A stretch of 64,000 bases of DNA from Symbiodinium natans (lineage: Eukaryota; Sar; Dinophyceae; Suessiales; Symbiodiniaceae): the NCBI GenBank assembly GCA_905221605.1, contig CAJNDS010000252.1:122741-186740 (forward strand). The letters are read 5' to 3'. Under the pieces are notes generated by a model. The model saw only the letters and a list, made by a program, of their open reading frames with translations. It did not search any database and was not told where the DNA came from. Of this stretch, positions 21,795-32,469 are shown one piece after another (positions within the stretch are counted from its first letter, which is position 1; the number at the start of each line of letters is the position of its first letter). The position numbers and the translations under genes are program-made.

Positions 21795-21816
21795 ACGCAG
21801 CCATTTTGATCTCGAG
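21795..21816 (+). promoter_or_regulatory. Possible relic spliced-leader sequence
   Basis: ACGCAGCCATTTTG matches the first 14 bases of the dinoflagellate spliced leader core (CCGTAGCCATTTTG) with two differences, and the next bases match it loosely (ATCTCGAG against GCTCAAG). It sits 47 bp before the start codon of the secreted Cys-rich gene, where relic leaders of retro-integrated mRNAs occur in dinoflagellates. A two-mismatch 14-mer is expected about 0.4 times in this window by chance. Confidence 0.25.
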
Positions 21817-21862
21817 ACCGGCTTTTGCCAGCCTGCAACCTCTGTGATATTTCGTTTGCGCA

Positions 21863-22187
21863 ATGCCTTCCACATCCCTTCTCTATCCGTTGCTGCTTCT
21901 ACTTTCGCTTCTCCGCGGTGCTTCATGCTACCGCATTGCCGAAAAGTTGACGCCCCACCCAGTCGAGCGGGTCGGAAAAGGACAAAAATGTGGCGACGCA
22001 GTCTGGTGTGAGCGTGGCTTGGTGTGCAGTCCCTCGACAAGCACATGTAAGCCTGAGCTTATGCAGCCGTGCAACAAGACTTGGGACGCTATGGGCCTTA
22101 CAGAATGTGCCGGCAAAGGAACCTACAAGCGTGCCACTATGTGCAGTGAACCTGATCCCACTGGACAGTCCTTTTGCTGCATCAAAG
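21863..22187 (+). CDS. Secreted Cys-rich protein, exon 1
   Basis: The ATG is followed by a signal peptide with core LLYPLLLLLSLLRGASC. The mature part is Cys-rich: CGDAVWCERGLVCSPST, TCKPELMQPCNKTW, MCSEPD, FCCIK. It ends at a strong donor (AAAG|GTAAGT) in phase 1. This gives 108 residues plus one base. The spacing suggests a disulphide-bonded extracellular domain; no named family is assigned. A downstream frame with IGQSCALHWHCKNGQARC (about 22,378-22,440) probably belongs to a later exon. A possible relic spliced leader lies 47 bp upstream. Confidence 0.65.
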
Positions 22188-22376
22188 GTAAGTTGCCCTT
22201 CATTCCAGCTCAAATGCAGCAGGAACGAAAACCCTTGAATCTGCTCCGACATGGCAAAGAATGCTGCAGTGGGAAATACGAATTTTTCAGCGATGGCACG
22301 CTCGGCATCTGGATGCCTCCCAGCGGGGACCATTCGATGGAAGGTTCACCCCGTGGCATATATCTTTGTGTATAGC

Positions 22377-22499
22377 CAGATCGGCCAGTCATGTGCCTTG
22401 CACTGGCATTGCAAAAATGGGCAAGCGCGGTGTGGTGTTACTGTAAACATAACCTGGGTTTCAAAGATTTCTAGATTCTTCCTCTTAGGATCTGGCTGA
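22377..22499 (+). CDS. Probable later exon of the Cys-rich gene
   Basis: After GTGTATAG, one frame reads IGQSCALHWHCKNGQARCG, matching the Cys-rich character of exon 1. In this frame the TATAG acceptor does not fit the phase-1 donor at 22,188. An intermediate exon or a different acceptor is needed. A second donor-like GTAAAC lies at about 22,442. Confidence 0.35.
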   Translation, partial: QIGQSCALHWHCKNGQARCGVTVNITWVSKISRFFLLGSG

Positions 22500-22559
22500 A
22501 TGGCATATACGCCAACAAAGCTGCCAGCATGTACCATTTATACCACTCCAATGTTGGTG

Positions 22560-24250
22560 TATATACTATACATATGGCATCTGGGTAGCAATAATGGCAA
22601 TCAATAACGACAACCAACAAGAAGCCAATAGAAGTCCAATGGTGTCAGCATTGATGACTGCTAATCATATGGATAGGGACAATCGAGGTTATAGTGTGCT
22701 GTATGCCCATCCTGACGCTGGGCAGGTGAAGATGTCTCTTGTTGAGCGCTGCGAGTATTCTTAGGTGAAGAGTTTCTCCAGCACATTTCAGTACACTGAA
22801 GCCATTATAGCTAGTAACAGAGTGATGGATCACCTGCTGGTGAAGTTAGGGATGATGAGTAATGATCACAAAAAATGAATCCTATCATAGCGATCCATGA
22901 CCATAGTCCCATTACCAAGAAGCCAGTCTTTGTGCGCCAGGCAGCGGGGATGGCCGATTTTTCAAGTTAAGGTCTGGAGTTTCGGTAATCGGGTTTAGGG
23001 TTGAGGGTTTAAGTGGGTGACATTAGACGGGGTTAGGGGCTTCGGGAGTTTGCAGTTCAGAGGCTTTTGGGTCTAAACCCTACACCCTAACCAGCATTCC
23101 TGCGCCAGCCTTACATAAACCCCCAAACCTTGGCCCGAAACCTGAACGCCCGAAACCATTCCGAGCCAGTGCTGTTGCCAAGCCTTGCAGGACCTAGAGT
23201 CCAGCGTAGGGAATGGGGACGGACACCTCAGTGTGCATTTGCGGGGCTTAAGCCTTCGACTAGGGCAACTAGGGTCTATAGCCCTCATGAAACTCCTTAC
23301 AGCTTTCTCCGACCTGCCATAGGGCCTTTTTTTGGTGTTTTTTTTCAGATCCAGGCCATAACCTCGCAAGCCTTTGATGAAAATGAAGTTTGAGAATTTT
23401 GGAGACCTGTGGTCGCGATCTCGATGGGTGCACACTAGGTCGACTTAGGGTTCAAGGCCTACCAGAAATTCAGACCACGGGCCTCTCCTGGCCGGAAGGT
23501 CTACGATCATCAGCCCGGGCCAACCTCAAGTCCGAGGGGCTTGTATTATCTCATGGAAGACGCAGCACTTATGTAGCACTAAACGCCTGAAAACAATCAG
23601 TTCGGCATGGCAAGGCATGCAGAGTTCGGGATCGTAAGCAGGCAGCTTTTGAGGGAAAATGGATTGACAGAAATAGCATCAAAGAGCCTGTTCGCGATGC
23701 AGCTGGCGACGCCGCTGCTCCAAGGCTTGGAGAAGCTAAACGTGCAAGCGTGAGCTTCCCCTAGGTTTACCCACGTTTACCAGAAGCATCGGAAGCACGA
23801 CCACGAGTGCCATGCATTTTTTTGTGGCAAGCTTTTTTTCGTGAAGGAGCATCCATCAGCTGCCTTCCTGCTTTGGAGTACTGCAAAGGGATTCTGTGGC
23901 TGTTCTCCTGGTGGTGCCTCGCCAAGATGCTTTGCGGAGAGCCCAGCCCCATAGCTGAACAAGGCAGAAGGTCTTTTGATTCACGAGAGATTGAGTGTTA
24001 GACTTCGAGTTAGAGTTAAAGGTCGAGTTCGAGTTAAGAGTGGTGAGGCCCATACATCCTGTGCTTGAGCTTGGCCGCCCACGTCCGAATACCGCCACCG
24101 TTCGGGCAAACGCTTCCGCTGCCGGACTTCCTGCTTGCGTATTTTGCAGGCCGGAGTAGCCTCAAAAGTTTTGGGGTTTGACGTTGTCCTTTGCTGCACT
24201 GGAAAGGCCACAGCACCTTCTACGCCTGCTGCTTCGGAGGCCAACCTCTC
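22560..24250. other. Spacer with degenerate telomere-like words
   Basis: No gene seen. From about 22,970 to 23,100 the sequence is rich in GGGTTTAGGG-like, imperfect words. Copy 2 of repeat R95 lies within. Confidence 0.45.
23668..23762. repeat. Dispersed repeat R95, copy 2
   Basis: Second copy of the repeat at 18,618, same orientation, sharing GAGCCTGTTCGCGATGCAGC and the CTCCAAGGCTTGGAG block. Confidence 0.75.
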
Positions 24251-24312
24251 GCTTCGGGGGCCCAAATGTCCTCAATCTAGAGTCTGAATGAGAAGTGTTA
24301 GACTGCTACGTA

Positions 24313-24507
24313 ATGAGAATGCATTCCAGGCCTCTTCTGGTGCAGTGCTTCTTCCTGGCGGTATTGCTGGCTCCTGGCTGCCCTGTGTTGTGCGCTGGCC
24401 ACTGCGCGCCGTTGTTGCGCGCTGTCGCGGCTCGAGTGGGAGCCGCAGCAACGACCCCCACAGCCCCTGTTGACTCTGATCCACCCCTATATGCTTTTTG
24501 GCTGCAG
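24313..24507 (+). CDS. Candidate first exon with signal peptide
   Basis: From the ATG the frame reads MRMHSRPLLVQCFFLAVLLA then PGCPVLCAG, a good signal peptide. An Arg/Ala/Thr-rich stretch follows (LLRAVAARVGAAATTPTAP). Signal peptide plus such a stretch is the layout of plastid-targeting presequences in algae with complex plastids, but a secreted protein is equally possible. The exon may end at CAG|GCTGGC (GC donor). No downstream exon was identified. Confidence 0.4.
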
Positions 24508-24529
24508 GCTGGCAGAGTCTTTCTCTTTC

Positions 24530-24640
24530 GGGGTTCAGGGATTCAGGGGCTTGCAAGCTTTGGGGCTTTAGGGGTTTAGGGGCTGAGAGGGTAGGGGTTT
24601 CGGGATTTAGGGTTTGACTGGTTTGGGGGCTTAGGGTACG
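24530..24640. repeat. Degenerate TTTAGGG-like tract
   Basis: Imperfect words such as GGTTTAGGGG, GGATTTAGGG and GGGCTTAGGG recur over about 110 bp. Possibly a decayed interstitial telomere tract. Confidence 0.5.
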
Positions 24641-24699
24641 GGCCGAGTCGGTCTCGCTCGAACAAGAACCGTGCGCCAGGGGTTCGTTCACGCGAGTCG

Positions 24700-26280
24700 A
24701 ACAAGCGACGGACGCAATCATCGTGCTGGCACGTAAAAGCAGCTGCATGGGTTGTTACACTTCAGCCGTGCGACGCACACGAAACAGTCTGAATGTCGAT
24801 GCTAAACCACGGTAGCAAAGGTGTACAACAGCAGGTACCGCAAACACTGCGCCCAACTATGTTTTCGGAATGTCACCCACACGAAGCACGTTTAAATACT
24901 GTACCGATGTAAACGACATGTGCGCGGCGCGCGTGAAGAAACCGCTGGAGGGAAGAACCGCAGGTACTTCTTTCTCTCAAAGCTGCCGGGCCATTCGGAT
25001 GCCGTCCACGTTCAGAGGCTCGAGCCGCCAAGCCTCCGGATGCCCATCGCCACCCAGCTGCACGAAGTGATTCGTAGCCGAGGATGCGTTAAAACGGGTG
25101 TTCGGACTCGGGACTGGCACTCGGCTACTGGGGGATGGGTTCAAGTCGCATCTTCTTGGGGAAAGTTGCGTCGCAGGCACGTGAGAATCAGGATTGGCAT
25201 TCCAGCCGGATTGCCTTTTGAGTTTGCCCGCCAGGCTATGCTCTGAGGATTGCCTTTTTTGCTTGATGGATGATGGGAACCTTTGCTGGTGGCCGCTGCG
25301 TCTCTGTGTGTGCGCGTGCTTTCAAACTTACTTCCTACTTTGCTCATGCTCGTCCAAGGTGTGCAAGTTTTGTCACGTGCCCTCCGGTGTCCCCTCCCTC
25401 CTCCAAGCCTCTAAGAATGTGGAGGAATGCTGCAATTTGCGGAGCTTCGAATCCTGAAGTTGCAAACGCTGTTGGAAGGTTCTACAGGGAGTTAACACGG
25501 TCGGGCTAAGATTGCGTTCCTCTTGGCAGTTGCCTGCGCTCAGGACATCTGGCGCAAGGCCTCACCAGACGCAGCAGCATCTCCGGTGCTCTTTCTGATT
25601 CGAAGCTGCAGTATGCTTCAGGCTTCAGTGCAGGCCACACCCCAGCAAGCCACAGCACATCACAGCACGTTCAACGGAGGACGAAAGTGAGGGCAGCCCC
25701 CAGTGCATCCTCAGAGTTTGTGGGCTCCGAGGATCCATGGTGGGGCTTGGAGAGGTGGTGAAGCGCGCTGCTCACCGCAGGTCCGCTGTCGCTGTAGAAG
25801 GGACAGGCGCGGATTGACACACCGCCTTTGTTGTAGCAGGCGCCAGTTCTTCAAGCCCTGGCAGCATCTGGATTTCTTGTCGTGACTCGGCTGCTGTGGC
25901 TGGTGTTGAAGTGTTCTGCTCAAAACGCGCTCATTCTGATAGACGTCGAGGTCAGCTGTGAGTACCGCCGATTGCCAGGCCACTTGCCACCGAATGAGCC
26001 AAGCTGAGTTGCATGACATGGGGCAAGTGGCTCCAAAAACTCGGCTTCAAAGCAAAGGCTTGTTTGAGTCAGGTCCGGTGAAGCGGCACAGTGCAAGCTT
26101 GATTCAGAGAGAACAGACAAGTCGGCTCATTGCTGCTTTGGAGTTGAAGACATGGGTTGCGGCGTGTTTACGGTATACTGTGGTTTTGAGGTTTTCTCGG
26201 GGAGCCTCATCGAGCCAACATGTTTTCGTGGCCTCAGTCGGTTGGTGTGGCGTGGAGGTTCAAGGCCCGACTCAATCGCA
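24700..26280. other. No secure gene
   Basis: Near 24.98-25.10 kb both strands have protein-like open frames (plus: LPGHSDAVHVQRLEPPSL; minus: LGGDGHPEAWRLEPLNVD), so neither can be chosen. The rest shows only short frames. Early exons of the hydrolase at 26.3 kb may lie here. Confidence 0.35.
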
Positions 26281-26287
26281 GCGTCAG

Positions 26288-27021
26288 GCACGCAATGGCC
26301 CATGCAACTGGAGGACTGCGAGGCAGCCCTGAAGTGGCTCCAAGACGAGGCCAAGTTTTTTGGAATACTCATGGAACACCATGTGCTGTTTCCTGCATGC
26401 TTTATGAGAATCATATTGGCAGAATGTGTAACATGAATGCTCACAGACCATGTGAAGAGGCGTGGGGGCTAATTCTCCCCGAAAATGTTAGAGTGCGTGG
26501 GCTTCAGCGGAGGGGTTATTGTGGAGTGAGGAGGCAGGGTTCTAGAACTCAGGGTGGAGGTCAAAAGTGGGAACCCACGGCAGGCGAGGCGCGGGCCCAA
26601 ACTTGTCTCCTCCCCCACTCCTCCTTCTCTCTCTCCAAGCGTACTTCCGCTGTACTTGGGAATCCCACCCCCCTTCGCCTCGCTTGCAAGAAGGTTAATC
26701 CTGATGTTGAGGCTGTGTCCTTGGGAGCTGACTTGTCCAATGTTTCCATTGCGGGAACCTCTGCTGGGGGACACCTTGCGGCGCTGCTTCTGGCCCGGAC
26801 CGGGGCTCGGCATTGGTGGAACAGTAATTAATTGGGAACAACAACAACGGAACAGTAATGGGCAGTGTGAAGGCAGCTTTAAGCTCAGGATGCTGCATGA
26901 GCGTGGTGAGCTCACCAGTTCCATTCGCTTCCGAGCCGCGCTGCTCTTCTACCCGGCCCTGGATCCGGCCGATCGCTTCGGCAAAACCGTGAAGTCGCCC
27001 TTCTCGTGCTCCTGGCTGGGT
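26288..27021 (+). CDS. Alpha/beta-hydrolase (esterase-like), 3 visible exons
   Basis: Exon at about 26288-26365 reads MQLEDCEAALKWLQDEAK, the helix that precedes the nucleophile strand in this fold. Exon from about 26691 reads VNPDVEAVSLGADLSN then VSIAGTSAGGHLAALLLA. GTSAGGH is the nucleophile elbow (GxSxGG) of the hormone-sensitive-lipase/carboxylesterase group, with Ser as nucleophile. Exon about 26912-27021 reads FRAALLFYPALDPADRF, the following strand, and ends near GTAAGG. The oxyanion HGGG motif and the Asp and His exons were not found; they should lie upstream and downstream. Such enzymes hydrolyse esters; substrate unknown. Introns here cannot all be placed with GT donors. Confidence 0.6.
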
Positions 27022-28820
27022 GTAAGGCCTGGTGCTTTCGCAGACTACTTCTTCCTCACTATGGATGCCCAGAGATGCAGAGAGAAGAGAGTTCCTAGAG
27101 AGTCCGTGCCGAAATCAGGCGTGGGATGAGCTTTTTGGCCTGGTTCTTCGAGATGCACCTCGGGGCATTTTCTATTTCTCCGACCCTCACTGCATTTCTC
27201 TCACAATTTCCTCTTGGACAAAAGGCCTGTCTAGGGTGTGTGAGAGCCCAAGGTTTGTCCTCCGGCAGGATCGCCAGTTGTGGCCATCCGCCGAGCCTTT
27301 GGCATATCTACAAGCGGTATCTCGGCATCGCCTGCCCAAAAAAGCTTCAAGTTGTAAGCTTCTGACGAGAGTTAAGGGGCACACACCGCCGTATGTAACC
27401 TCTGTAACTTGTGTGACGACCTATGTAGCTGGAGCACCAGTACTGGGCCCTTCTTTCTCGTGTCTCAGGCCAGCGACCTGGAGGCCTGGCCACCGACTCT
27501 GTGCCTCGGAGCGCATTCTCGCTTACCTGAGGGTCCTACAGTAACACGTACCCGCTGCGTTTTTCCAGTTCGCAACATCACGGGCTTGTTCTTGGCTGCG
27601 GGTAACTACATCCAGAGACCCTGATCCTTCTTTCAAAAGGGGCAAGAGGGCTTTGGCAGCTCCGGCAGAGCTCCGGCAGAGCTCCGGCATCGCAAGGATC
27701 ATCCATGGAGAGTTGGACGGCGTAGTTCCGGTGGAGCACAGCCCGAGACTTATCCAGGCGAACAGCCTTGAATAGCCATGACGAGCGACTAGCCAGATTG
27801 CAATAGGACGCTAAATGCGTCAGATTGGAAAGTTTCTTAAAGGTGTAAGCTGTCGGGTGTCGTTTCTTTGTGACCTTGCTAAGCCGGACTGAGGTCGCTC
27901 CTTCCTCGAGCGACTCGCGGCCCGCTGTGCAGGTGGGAATGCCAAGCGGTAGGCAAGGCGTGTTGGCGCCTGACTCCTCGCGCCAGGATCCGGAGACTAC
28001 AGGTTGCCCGGGTATTTCTTGACAGGGATAGTTGCAACGGGTAGTTGGGATCGTGGCGGGTTCTTGTTGGCTCCTTTGGCGGTCAGAGTTATTTATCCTC
28101 TCTCTTGCAGTTGTGGTTTGTACGTTGTTGTAGTACCTGTGACGGACCTGTAGCTTTGGGCGCAGCTCTGCTATGTTGCTCATTTCTTCCGGCTGCCTGC
28201 AATGTTCGATTATCTTGTGCATGGTGTACAGTTTCAAGGACTCGTGCGGACGTTTGCATCCCTGCTGTGTGGTGTCTGGATGCGAGGCAGCTTTATTTTT
28301 TCACAGGCTACCTCAGCTGAACCCTGCATCCTAAGCTACAAGTATGAGGTGATGCGAGAAGCTTCCGGGATGGGGGAGGGGGGATGTGACGTACTTCTTT
28401 CGCTAGAAGCCTCCAGATAACTGCGAGGACTAGCAAAGAAGCAGTGAGCGAGTCACAAGGATCCACAACGGCAACGCCGAAACCGCATAGTAAAACACCA
28501 CAGACAGCACATGGTCGCGTGTTGTGCTGTGTTTTGCGGCATCGTCCACTGAAATCGCGCATGCCGAGTATGCAAATGTTTGGCGGCTGACAACTGTATG
28601 ACAATCTTTTGCGACCACTTGGTCGCTCCATTGTGATTTCCACACTTTTTTGAGATCTCACATCTGGTACACGGTCTTCCGGCTGGAATGAGGTGGCACC
28701 AGCTGCAGCGAATCAGCTGGCACAAGATGCTCAGCTTGGTTGTGGGTTCTGATGTCAACGTCGGCTGCGTCACTTGAAACTTGAGAAGACGTAATGCCAG
28801 CCGCAAGTCATGTTCTTTTG
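27022..28820. other. No secure gene; one 219-codon minus frame
   Basis: The minus strand at 27,578-28,237 is open for 219 codons (for example VTKKRHPTAYTFKKLSNL, WLFKAVRLDKSRAVLH). It has no recognised domain and could be chance or a decayed gene. Later hydrolase exons may lie on the plus strand. Three copies of an AGAGCTCCGGC unit occur near 27,660. Confidence 0.3.
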
Positions 28821-28824
28821 CAGT

Positions 28825-29195
28825 TGAGGTGAGCAAGATAGTGGCGATCTCAGAAGTTGCGACAGGCCTGGACTCTCAAAGACGTAGAAAAAGCGGAGCG
28901 TTGGGAAATTGTATGACTGAGCAGGCTCTTCGTGGTGCCCCTCGCCCGCCATGTTTTCGAGACTTGTCCGACTGAACTATTGGGGATCTCAAGCCACACA
29001 GCGTCGAGTCCCTGTTGTGCTTCAATTCCAAGGAGATCGTAACCGGTGATCTGGCGAGCGCATCATATGATGCAGCCATGACTTGGCTGTCCCAGATGCA
29101 GACAGATGGCCAAAGAAAACAAGCGTCACACTGTCACGTCACAGAGCTGGTGACGGCCCTGCCCTGCGCACATGCTGAGCTGTGGCAAGTGTCTT
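28825..29195. repeat. Dispersed repeat R370, copy 1
   Basis: About 370 bp that recurs at 40,488-40,855 in the same orientation. Shared words include CTCAGAAGTTGCGACAGGCC, CGCCCGCCATGTTTTCGAGA and GGCGAGCGCATCATATGATG. Identity is roughly 85-90% by eye. Family and ends not determined. Confidence 0.85.
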
Positions 29196-29590
29196 CTGTT
29201 CAAGACGTAGAGGGAAAAGGCATGGGACGGATGTCACATTTCTTGGGACAGGATTTCACATTTCACGGCTTTTCGGGGCCGGACTGGATTTCGCATTTTC
29301 ACTGGCCTTCAGGGGCGGCGGCTACTGACAAATTCACTCACGCCTGCGGGAGGGGCGGTGGCCGAGATGCACGTGTTCACGCCCGGGGCAGGGCGGGGGC
29401 AGAGCATAGTCGCACCAGAGTTTGTCACTGATTCACAAATTCACGTTCCCGCGGTTCGCGGTTCGGATTCACAAATTCACGTTCTCGGGGTTCGGGGGGG
29501 TGAGTCTCGGATGCACATGCATGCTATCATGTGATAATTGCTGCTGAGGATCGCAGACACACTGTGGATACTCGTGTGCCGGAGGCATTC

Positions 29591-29737
29591 ATGTCAAGAT
29601 TTAGCACATGCTTTTGTCCCTTCTGTGGCATGGCTCGGAAAGCGCTCGTGGTGGCACTGGCTGTGCTGGCATTCCAGCAACTGGCTTTTCTCACCACTTG
29701 GACACGGAAAGGTCGAGCCCCTGCCAGGAGGATATGA
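29591..29737 (+). CDS. Candidate N-terminal exon with signal anchor
   Basis: The frame reads MSRFSTCFCPFCGMARKALV then VALAVLAFQQLAF and a basic TWTRKGRAPARR before the stop. It looks like a signal peptide or signal anchor. No downstream exon was found, and the opposite strand is also open, so it may be chance. Confidence 0.3.
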   Translation: MSRFSTCFCPFCGMARKALVVALAVLAFQQLAFLTTWTRKGRAPARRI

Positions 29738-29973
29738 TTAGGCACACGCGGTCATGTTGCAATCGGGCATGGTTGTTCCGTGAATACACATACATGGTCC
29801 CCTGCCCACGTAGAAGCCCAGAAGACCCCCTGGCCCGCGCTGGTCCTGTCTGGAGCTTTGCTTGGCCCTGATTGAGCGCCAGGTTGGCCTTGCCGGAGCC
29901 AGCACCCGAGTTCCCCGAGATATGTACCGCCAAACCCACCCCCAGAAAATGTTCTACCCCACAACCCAACCCT

Positions 29974-30015
29974 AGACACACACACACACACAGACACACA
30001 GACACATACATACAT
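29974..30015. repeat. (CA)n microsatellite
   Basis: ACACAC repeats passing into CAGACACA and CATACATA. Confidence 0.9.
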
Positions 30016-30143
30016 TGTTCAGTCAGAATCTACCCCATATACGCAACCAGCCAACTCCAAGCCTCAACCTGCAGATTAGGGCGACGCCCTTTGTAGAGGT
30101 TCCTAACCTTGCATTACAGCTAAGATTGTGCTTTTCTGGTGGT

Positions 30144-30203
30144 AATACTGTAATACTGTAGTACTGGAGTAGTACTGGAGTAGTACTGGAGTAGTACTGG
30201 AGT
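30144..30203. repeat. 12-bp tandem repeat
   Basis: Four to five copies of GTAGTACTGGAG preceded by GTAATACT copies. Confidence 0.9.
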
Positions 30204-30359
30204 TCGATTGCACACTCAACAACACATCCATCGCCGCAGCCTTGCTTTCACACCACGAACTGTCACATCAGAAAAGTCTTGCTTCAAATGGGCACAGGGA
30301 AAACCTGCGGCTCGATGCGCTATATCTGGTCAACGCAGCAGTTCTTCAGCTGCTTTCAA

Positions 30360-32228
30360 AGGCATTTCTTTACATGCTTCGCTTGCTGGTGGTCCTCGAA
30401 ACTCTTCTTGGCCTTCAAATCAACAAAGACTAAGAACCACTCTTTGGCAACGGTATCAAAAACTTAAACTGCCAAAAAGATGTCCCAAGCCGAACCTTGG
30501 GCTGAATCCAGCAGCCAAACATAATCTTGGTTTGGCTGTAGCCTTGCCACAGCATCTAAGAAAACATGCATATTGTCGTAACTTTTGGTCAGCTTGCCAT
30601 TTCCCTTCAAGCATGTTCTGATGGCAAGCCAGTCGCGTGGAACATCAAACCACACAGATTTAAGCCTCTTGAGCATGCCCTCCAGCTCGGTGTCTGCGCT
30701 AAATGCGGTCGTCTCCCCCCACATCGCACAGCACTCCAGAGGCCTCCCTTCGTCTGCTTGATGTTCTCCGGGAACTCAGCCACTTGGCGAAGCTGGACGG
30801 GCTTGTGTCTGCCTTCGCAGCCGCACTTATCAGAAGAAGTGAGAGAATGGGCTTGATTTGGAGGTCGGTAGTACCATCAAAGCCTGGCATTTCTACCTCT
30901 CGCACGGTATTCACAAAGATGCTCCGCTTGATGTAGGTCATGACAGTGGCGTTTCGCGTCGTTTCTTCTCCGAAAACAGCGGCAAAGAGGTCTGCAGCCG
31001 GAGGAAGCTTCAGTGTGTAGCGCCCTCTCAGCTCCTCACGCACGTGCTGGAAGAGCTCCGCGACGTTGCTCGGATTGAGGGCCACATTCTTTGGGAGCTT
31101 TACGAGAAACCCCGCTGCAAACTCCAGCAAGCGAGGAAGCTCTGAAAGGGCTGCTGCCGCAAACTCAGTCCCATTTCTTTCCCACCAAGACGTCACGACC
31201 TCCCGCTCATCCAAGCGCTCCGAAAGTTCCAAAATGTGGGGAATCCATGGGAATCCTGCCAGACAGCACGGCACCGAACCTTGGACCAGGTCAAGGACTG
31301 CCCTCCCCAAGATCACAACAATTCACATTTCAAGCTGACCACATAGGACAACACATGGCAACACAGATTGTTCAAAAACGTCTAAAGAAACAGCAGGGGG
31401 GCGGAGACAGGGTCAATGAAGAGATCACAAGAGTGGCGTCAACATCTTGGAGGATGCTCTCGTCCAAGATGGCCTGGCGGAGAACGCTGGTGACGTGCAA
31501 AGCTATCTGCTCTTCTGCTCTTGCTGCTTCGTCTGCCAGAATCACGATGGTCTTCACCTCCACATCTAACTTAGCAACAACGTGGCGGATGAAGGCACGG
31601 ATGAGCTGAATGGGATACTTCAAGCCACCACTCCATGCTCGTCGCAGGAGCACGTCCAGGATTTCATCCAAAGGCTTCCCGTAAAACACCGCTGCCAGCC
31701 GTGCCACCACTGTCATCGCGAAGTTGAGCTCATCATTTGTGCTGATTCTCAGCTCTGCTGCTATCAAACTCATATGTGAGTTGTACGCGATTGCCAGTGG
31801 CAAAACGCCCGCCAAGTTCAGGAGCTCCCAGCGAAGCTCTTCGAGAGCCCGGGTCTTCCCTCCACCGCTGCCACGGAGGGTGGCCAGAAACGTCTTTTTG
31901 CAGCTTGGCGGCTTAGTGGCCAAACCCACCGCGGTCCTTGCCCAAGATGTCGCATTCAAGCTCACAACCGCATGAGACATGGTGGCAGACACATCGTTGA
32001 TAATGGCTAGGTTCTCCGCTTCTAGTTTGCGAAAAAATACTCACCACGTGCAGCACGTCCTGGTGTGTAGATGTCATTCGGCTGCATGTCCTGAAACACG
32101 GCGTCAAACACATCTTTGGGGTCACTTGCAGACGCACAGGAAGTTTTTTCCCAAACAAATTCGCACCCACCCTGCGCGAAGCAATGCCGGCCAGCGTTGT
32201 GGGTGATGCCATCATGGCCCCCGCGCAT
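30360..32228 (-). pseudogene. RHS/Crinkler-type P-loop ATPase, possibly decayed
   Basis: A 5' segment (32,228 to 32,045) reads DPKDVFDAVFQDMQPNDI. A 38-bp GTGAGT...CTAG intron (32,044-32,007) joins it in phase 1 to exon 2 (32,006 to about 31,429). Exon 2 has a Walker A motif LRGSGGGKTRALEELRW and a Walker B-like IVILADEAARAEEQ, the pattern of the P-loop domain of retrotransposon-hot-spot and Crinkler proteins. A third segment (about 31,300-30,740) reads LPKNVALNPSNVAELF and MTYIKRSIFVNTVREVE; a fourth (30,712-30,464) reads LKRLKSVWFDVPRDWLAI; a last (about 30,455-30,366) reads AKEWFLVFVDLKAKKSFED. Junctions between the later segments need frame changes without clear splice sites, and the 5' part is open in two frames, so this may be a broken copy. 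The family is widely expanded in oomycetes, kinetoplastids and dinoflagellates; the role here is unknown. Confidence 0.55.
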
Positions 32229-32469
32229 TGGTGCTGGCCTGAGCTAGACTTAGACGCCATGCAATATTCGCAACTGTTCACCATCGCAACTGTTCGCTCT
32301 TGCTGAGGCAGCTAGCGAGTCACATCCTGGGCAGCCGGCTCCTCTCGTGGAAGCAGCATACCCTGCAGCGTCCGTTTTTGCAACATAGATGGCTTGAAGA
32401 GCAGAGTGTACATCCAAAGCACAACGTTGGAGTTTGCACAGCTCAGGATTCATCACTTGGTCACATTCT

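Noticed and set aside
24920-25246. 108-codon plus frame and an opposing minus frame as a gene
   Set aside because: Both strands look equally coding-like, with no splice evidence or family match to choose between them.
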